The notes beneath the pieces are model-generated. The model did not search any database and was not told the origin of the DNA. It saw nothing but the letters and a program-made list of their open reading frames with translations. The translations under genes and the position numbers were made by a program. Source: Chloroflexota bacterium (GTDB lineage Bacteria > Chloroflexota > Dehalococcoidia > Lucifugimonadales > Lucifugimonadaceae). Taken from it: DNA of 11,899 nucleotides. The stretch covers positions 21,609 to 33,507 of the forward strand of contig PBRL01000012.1 in the NCBI GenBank assembly GCA_002725925.1. Direction: 5' to 3'. This document shows positions 7,751 to 11,899 of the stretch, one piece after another (position 1 is the first letter of the stretch; every line of letters begins with the position of its first letter).

Positions 7751-9535
7751 ATGACTTCGGGCACAGTTAGTTCGGTTTCGACCAATGAAATTCGAGTCGC
7801 GTCCGCCCAAGTTAACACCACGGTTGGTGATATCGACGGCAATACACAGCTCATTGAAAAGTGGATCAAGCTATCGCAGGACCAACAGGCTGAATTAGTA
7901 GCTTTCCCCGAGCTGACCATCACTGGCTATCCTCCCGAAGATCTGGTCCTTTACGATAATTTCATAACAGCAAATAGAATTGCCCTTTGCCGTATTGCAG
8001 CCAAAGTTGAAAACATCGTCGCACTTGTAGGTTTCGTCGATTCTGAAGATGGCAAGTTATTCAACTCTGCAGCAGTACTCCATCAAGGGAAAATCGTCAC
8101 CACATATCGCAAAATTCACCTCCCGAACTATGGGGTTTTTGACGAGCGTCGCTACTTCACTCCCGGTGATGATTGCCCAATCATTTCAATTAACGGAATT
8201 AAAGTAGGCATCAATATTTGCGAAGACATTTGGGAGCCGATTGGGCCAGCAGAGGTTCAATGCGCCTCGGGAGCCCAAATAATCATCAATTTAAACTCCT
8301 CACCCTATGAACTCGGAAAACATGGGCATCGAGTAAAAATCGTCAGTGATCTTTCACGACGACACCATGTTTACACGCTATATACCAATCAGATTGGAGG
8401 GCAAGATGAGCTTGTATTCGATGGAGGGAGCATGTTGGTTAACCCTGATGGAAAGTTGATGGGTAACTCTGCGCTATTTGAAGAATCGTTGCTCGTAGCT
8501 GACATAAATACAGACCCCAAAAAAAACTCTCTTTTTCAACAACAAAATTACAGGGTTTCCAATAAAAACCTCGCTCAAGTTGGCAAATCATCAACTGTGG
8601 AAATTTCAACAACAAAACCACAGACCAAACGATCGAAGCTCCCTCGACTATCCATCAATCGCTTAGGAGAGCTCGAAGGGGTGTACCGCGCACTAATTGT
8701 CGGAACTCGCGACTACATAAAAAAAACTGGTTTCAAAAAAGTAGCCATCGCTGTCTCTGGCGGAATCGACTCTGCATTGGTCACTACCATCGCCACCGAT
8801 GCAATAGGCGCAGAAAACGTCATTGGAGTAGCTTTACCTTCACGCTATTCATCAGAGGGAAGCATCACAGACGCGCGCCAGTTGTGTTCTCAACTCAACG
8901 TCGAGCTGTGGACTATCCCAATTGAACCAGGTCACGCTGCATTTGAAGAAATGCTAAATAATGCATTCAAAGGTACGGAACCTGGGTTATCTGAAGAGAA
9001 CATTCAGTCGCGAGTTCGTGGCAATCTCATGATGTCGATCGCCAATAAATTCAACTGGTTAATTCTCTCAACTGGTAACAAGTCAGAGATGGCAACGGGC
9101 TACGCAACTCTTTATGGGGACATGGCTGGCGCATATGCAGTAATTAAAGACGTGCCCAAGACACTGGTATACGAATTATGCAAACACCGAAATACCCAGG
9201 GTCCGGGATCCCCAATTCCACAAGCAACCATCGACAAGCCACCAAGTGCAGAGCTTCGACCTGATCAATTGGATGAAGATTCTTTACCACCGTATGATCA
9301 GCTCGATCGAATTATTCACATGTACATCGAAGAACGCCTGTCACCCGATCTGATCATACAAAAAGAACGGAATATAGGACCGGGTGACGATATCGACACG
9401 ATCGTACGCCGCATTGTTCAACTAATAGACAATAATGAACACAAGCGAAGACAAGCACCGCCTGGCGTGAAAATCACAGGACTAGCATTTGGTCGAGATC
9501 GCCGTCTTCCAATCGCATCTGGCTGGCAGCCATAG
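7751..9535 (+). CDS. nadE: Glutamine-dependent NAD+ synthetase
   Basis: Catalyses the last step of NAD synthesis: ATP-dependent amidation of nicotinic acid adenine dinucleotide, with ammonia taken from glutamine. The 594 residues hold two domains. The N-terminal nitrilase-type glutaminase (about 14-270) has a Glu-Lys-Cys triad at E54 (FPELTITGYPPEDL), K121 (YRKIHLPNYGVFDERRYF) and C157 (NICEDIW). The C-terminal synthetase domain (about 300-594) has the pyrophosphate loop SGGIDS (336-341), then LSTGNKSEMATGY and the closing FGRDRRLPIASGW. Both halves look intact, so it should use glutamine rather than free ammonia. An in-frame TGA at 7742-7744 makes the ATG at 7751 the only reasonable start. 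No Shine-Dalgarno sequence is visible. It begins 24 bp after gltD and probably belongs to the same transcript. Confidence 0.97.
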   Translation: MTSGTVSSVSTNEIRVASAQVNTTVGDIDGNTQLIEKWIKLSQDQQAELVAFPELTITGYPPEDLVLYDNFITANRIALCRIAAKVENIVALVGFVDSEDGKLFNSAAVLHQGKIVTTYRKIHLPNYGVFDERRYFTPGDDCPIISINGIKVGINICEDIWEPIGPAEVQCASGAQIIINLNSSPYELGKHGHRVKIVSDLSRRHHVYTLYTNQIGGQDELVFDGGSMLVNPDGKLMGNSALFEESLLVADINTDPKKNSLFQQQNYRVSNKNLAQVGKSSTVEISTTKPQTKRSKLPRLSINRLGELEGVYRALIVGTRDYIKKTGFKKVAIAVSGGIDSALVTTIATDAIGAENVIGVALPSRYSSEGSITDARQLCSQLNVELWTIPIEPGHAAFEEMLNNAFKGTEPGLSEENIQSRVRGNLMMSIANKFNWLILSTGNKSEMATGYATLYGDMAGAYAVIKDVPKTLVYELCKHRNTQGPGSPIPQATIDKPPSAELRPDQLDEDSLPPYDQLDRIIHMYIEERLSPDLIIQKERNIGPGDDIDTIVRRIVQLIDNNEHKRRQAPPGVKITGLAFGRDRRLPIASGWQP

Positions 9536-9711
9536 TTAATAAGCTTGGGTGATTGGTCATTTGATCGTTAAAAACGAAGTCGGCTGATCCTCAGGACGCT
9601 CGAGGAAGAATTAACAAAACCCACAAACTTACTCCACATTCTCTTTGTATTCTGGACATAAGTAATTCAATGAAACTGAACTGAATGTCTAAATTGACCA
9701 CTCTGAAATAA
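9536..9711. other. Intergenic gap after nadE
   Basis: These 176 bases hold no supportable gene. Only weak inverted repeats are visible: CGTT/AACG around 9568-9578, TCCTC/GAGGA around 9590-9606, and ATTCA/TGAAT near the 3' end. None is followed by a T-run, so I cannot call a terminator. The TGAA triplication in TGAAACTGAACTGAATG is notable only as local low complexity. The gap is long enough to separate the nadE unit from an independent promoter for the protease gene, but I see no convincing -35/-10 pair. Confidence 0.5.
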
Positions 9712-11061
9712 ATGATGAGTATATTCCAAAAATTAAACAGCCTATTTCTGAGCAGCATTTTCATCCTAGTAATATTCGGTGCTGCTTGTATGAGCAATAA
9801 CGACGCGATCATTTCAACAGTAGAGTTGACTGAATCTAACGTTGAGCAAACATCAAACGTTACCAACGCCGACACTGCATCTCCTAAAAACATAATTTCA
9901 CCAGAGATAACTAATATCCCGGATTCATCACCGGAAGACATTATTTCCTCGAGTGAAATCGCCCCATTGGCCACCACCATCACGACCGTTCCAACGGATT
10001 CCAACAATCAATCTAATGACAAGCCAATTGGAGACACCCTCCCACAACCAATTTCAGGAGAATTTACACCGGCTGCAATCGTCGCAGCGCAAGCAGAACA
10101 TCTCGCAAATCTATACGAAAAAACCGTTAAATCAGTTGTCTTCATCACGGCCAACACGCAAATGGGTGTTGGTTCGGGATCCGGCTTTGTCTGGGATACA
10201 GAAGGACACTTGGTAACAAACTACCATGTGATCCAAGGTGCAAACCAGAGCACGAGCTCCCTAACCGTAAAATTCTTCAATGGCAGAGAATATCGTGCTG
10301 ACGTAGTAGCATTCGATCCCGATTCGGATCTAGCAGTAATCAAAATTAATGACATCGATCATGAGTTGATTCCACTGCCTATGGGTAATTCTTCAGAAAC
10401 ACGTCCAGGCGAGATGGCAATCGCTTTAGGAAATCCCTTCGGTGAAGAATTCACTATGACAACAGGAATCGTTAGTGCTGTAACACGAACACTGTCCAGC
10501 GGATTCTCATCTTATAGCATTCCGGCAGTCATGCAGACTGATGCGGCAATTAACCCGGGGAACTCGGGCGGTCCGCTACTAGATATGAATGGGGCGGTGA
10601 TTGGCATCAACACTCAGATTAAAAGTAGTTCACGGCAAAGTTCAGGTGTTGGTTTCGCAGTACCGGTTGATCTTGTAAAACGGGTGGTGCCATCTCTAAT
10701 TAATGACGGTCAGCATTCGTATCCATTGATGGGAATTAGCGGGAATGAAGTAAATATCTTGCTGCGTGAAAGGGCAAGTCTTCCACGTGACATCCTCGGT
10801 GCATATGTAAATCGCTCGGCACCAGGCGGTCCAGCTGATTTAGCTGGGATACGAGGCGACTCAAGCCTGACAGGCTCCTTAAACTTTGATGGTGACGTGA
10901 TAGTGTCAATCAACTCGATACCCATGAAATCTATGGATGACCTTATCGGATATCTCGCATTGAATACCGCCCCTGGCGAAGAGATCATCGTAGGTGTGTT
11001 TAGGAATGGCTTAGAGATATTAATTCCCATGACCCTTGGATCACGCCCGACCACATCGTAA
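9712..11061 (+). CDS. htrA: HtrA/Deg-type serine protease with PDZ domain, predicted lipoprotein
   Basis: Predicted envelope protease acting on misfolded proteins outside the cytoplasm. The N-terminus has Lys7, a hydrophobic stretch (about 9-24) and IFGAAC, which fits the lipobox pattern with Cys26 as lipid-anchor residue. If it is not cleaved, the same segment would serve as a membrane anchor. Residues 27-115 form a low-complexity Ser/Thr/Pro/Glu/Asn-rich spacer with no cysteines. The trypsin-like domain (about 120-330) carries a full triad: H172 in TNYHV, D206 in DSDLAV and S285 in GNSGGP. One PDZ domain follows (about 335-445). The 449-residue length, with a single PDZ, resembles DegS/HtrA-like proteins of Gram-positives and Chloroflexota rather than two-PDZ DegP. 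An in-frame TAA directly precedes the first ATG; a second ATG follows at once. No clear ribosome binding site is seen. The in vivo substrate is unknown. Confidence 0.93.
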   Translation: MMSIFQKLNSLFLSSIFILVIFGAACMSNNDAIISTVELTESNVEQTSNVTNADTASPKNIISPEITNIPDSSPEDIISSSEIAPLATTITTVPTDSNNQSNDKPIGDTLPQPISGEFTPAAIVAAQAEHLANLYEKTVKSVVFITANTQMGVGSGSGFVWDTEGHLVTNYHVIQGANQSTSSLTVKFFNGREYRADVVAFDPDSDLAVIKINDIDHELIPLPMGNSSETRPGEMAIALGNPFGEEFTMTTGIVSAVTRTLSSGFSSYSIPAVMQTDAAINPGNSGGPLLDMNGAVIGINTQIKSSSRQSSGVGFAVPVDLVKRVVPSLINDGQHSYPLMGISGNEVNILLRERASLPRDILGAYVNRSAPGGPADLAGIRGDSSLTGSLNFDGDVIVSINSIPMKSMDDLIGYLALNTAPGEEIIVGVFRNGLEILIPMTLGSRPTTS

Positions 11062-11064
11062 TTT

Positions 11065-11080
11065 TTCAGCCAGCGCTGAA
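11065..11080. repeat. Short inverted repeat after the protease gene
   Basis: TTCAGC and GCTGAA form a 6-bp stem around the 4-base loop CAGC, starting 3 bases after the protease stop codon. The position suits a terminator, but no T-run follows the stem on either strand, so it would be a weak intrinsic terminator at best. It may instead limit 3' decay of the message, or mean nothing. Confidence 0.3.
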
Positions 11081-11140
11081 TTGAAATGTACACATATCTC
11101 GATGGGAGAAAGTTACTGTTATGCTAAGGCATATTGCAGT

Positions 11141-11160
11141 ATTAGAACACTTGTGCTAAT
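11141..11160. promoter_or_regulatory. Candidate LexA (SOS) box upstream of recA
   Basis: ATTAGAACACTTGTGCTAAT is a 20-bp near-palindrome in which 8 of 10 base pairs are symmetric. Its core, GAAC-ACTT-GTGC (11145-11156), differs at one base from the GAAC-N4-GTTC LexA site of Gram-positive bacteria, a type also reported for Dehalococcoides. It lies 71 bp upstream of the recA start, where SOS operators usually sit. I found no confident promoter hexamers; GCTAAT at 11155-11160 could be a -10 element overlapped by the box. The symmetry is seen directly; LexA binding is inference. Confidence 0.55.
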
Positions 11161-11231
11161 CTCAGTACGGTTCAGGGTCTACCATCCGGAATATCAAAAA
11201 TCAATTCGCATAGATAGAAAGAAGAGCAACG

Positions 11232-11899
11232 TTGGCTGTAAAAAAAGCACTGACGAAAGTCTCGGTTAACGGAACAAGTAGTGACCGGGATAAGACTCTC
11301 GAGTTAGCCCTCGCACAAATCGAAAAAGCATTTGGCCGAGGTGCTGTTATGCGACTCGGTGATTCGCCTTCAGACAACGCTGTGAGATCCATTCCGACAG
11401 GATCTATAGCACTGGACTTGGCATTAGGAATAGGGGGGCTGCCTCGTGGTCGAATTATTGAGATATTCGGTGCTGAATCTGCTGGTAAAACCACACTGGC
11501 GATGTCAGCAATCGCTGAAGCACAAGCCGCCGGTGGACAAGCTGCTTTCATCGATGTGGAACATGCTTTGGATCCAGCCTACGCCCGGGTGATAGGGGTC
11601 GATGTCGACAAACTTCTAATTTCCCAGCCCGATTCGGCAGAGCAGGCTCTAGAAATTACAGAATACCTCATCCGAAGTGGGGCACTTGACATCATCGTGA
11701 TAGACAGTGTCGCCGCACTTGTTCCTGCTGCTGAACTGGAAGGGGATATGGGAGATATGCAAATTGGTCTCCAAGCCCGCATCATGTCACAAGCGCTTCG
11801 GAAGCTGACTGGAATAATCCACAAGACTGAAACCGCCTGTATTTTCATTAACCAGTTACGAGAAAAAGTTGGAGTAGTTTTTGGCAATCCAGAGGTTAC
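11232..11899 (+). CDS. recA: Recombinase RecA, 5' part (gene continues past the window)
   Basis: DNA-dependent ATPase that forms filaments on single-stranded DNA, drives strand exchange and triggers LexA self-cleavage. The window holds 222 codons plus 2 bases, roughly the first two thirds; the L2 loop and C-terminal domain lie beyond the edge. The start is TTG at 11232: an in-frame TAG at 11211-11213 blocks upstream starts, and the first in-frame ATG is codon 40, inside the conserved GAVMRLG segment. GAAGAG (11221-11226) lies 5 nt upstream as ribosome binding site. Motifs seen are IPTGSIALD, Walker A GAESAGKT (80-87), FIDVEHALDPAYA with catalytic E110, IIVIDSVAALVP (Walker B), GLQARIMSQALRKLTG and FINQLREKVGVVFGNPE. 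Walker A differs from the near-universal GPESSGKT at two positions but keeps the essential Gly, Lys and Thr. The identification is secure; it is the strongest taxonomic marker here. Confidence 0.98.
   Translation, partial: MAVKKALTKVSVNGTSSDRDKTLELALAQIEKAFGRGAVMRLGDSPSDNAVRSIPTGSIALDLALGIGGLPRGRIIEIFGAESAGKTTLAMSAIAEAQAAGGQAAFIDVEHALDPAYARVIGVDVDKLLISQPDSAEQALEITEYLIRSGALDIIVIDSVAALVPAAELEGDMGDMQIGLQARIMSQALRKLTGIIHKTETACIFINQLREKVGVVFGNPEV

Noticed and set aside
9591..10007. 138-codon minus-strand open frame across the gap before the protease gene
   Set aside because: Mostly antisense to the signal peptide and low-complexity spacer; biased composition of the spacer explains the long open frame. 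The + strand protease is unambiguous.
11065..11080. Hairpin after the protease as a true intrinsic terminator
   Set aside because: The 6-bp stem is not followed by a T-run on either strand; kept only as an inverted repeat.
11036..11269. 77-codon + strand open frame between the protease and recA
   Set aside because: It overlaps the 3' end of the protease gene and the 5' end of recA in another frame, spans the candidate SOS box and has no recognisable features.
11201..11887. Two minus-strand open frames opposite recA (11201-11551 and 11579-11887)
   Set aside because: Both are antisense to strongly conserved RecA codons and only appear because the real gene uses a TTG start.

Overview
The window is an ordinary bacterial chromosome segment of moderate GC content with every gene on the + strand. 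The order is glnA - gltB - gltD - nadE - (176 bp gap) - HtrA-type lipoprotein protease - (170 bp gap) - recA, which runs off the right edge. I see no mobile element, CRISPR array, rRNA or tRNA gene. No gene-free stretch exceeds 300 bases. The organism cannot be fixed from sequence alone. My best guess is Chloroflexota (Dehalococcoidia/SAR202-like), with Actinomycetota as the alternative. The reasons are the glutamine synthetase, which resembles actinobacterial GlnA2, and a Gram-positive-type (GAAC-N4-GTTC-like) SOS box before recA, a box type also reported for Dehalococcoides.

Bases 1-189 carry a plausible sigma70-type promoter (TTGACA, 17-bp spacer, AATACT) and a short palindrome ahead of glnA. 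glnA, gltB, gltD and nadE follow with gaps of 45, -8 and 24 bp, so they look like one transcription unit. GlnA fixes ammonium into glutamine. GltBD (NADPH-GOGAT) converts glutamine and 2-oxoglutarate into two glutamates. NadE uses glutamine as nitrogen donor for the last step of NAD synthesis. The unit therefore couples nitrogen assimilation to a glutamine-consuming cofactor step.

The protease (9712-11061) has a lipobox signal peptide, a long Ser/Thr/Pro/Glu-rich spacer, an intact His-Asp-Ser trypsin-like domain and one PDZ domain, so it is probably an envelope-anchored quality-control protease. recA begins at a TTG codon (11232), which ATG-only gene finding misses. A 20-bp near-palindrome resembling a LexA site lies about 70 bp upstream.

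I found no new multi-gene system. The points most worth a second look are three. The GlnA active-site loop has its conserved Asn-Arg-Ser-Ala replaced by Ser-Phe-Gly-Asp, in a way that looks like a compensated frameshift. RecA has an unusual Walker A motif, GAESAGKT. The third is the candidate SOS box.
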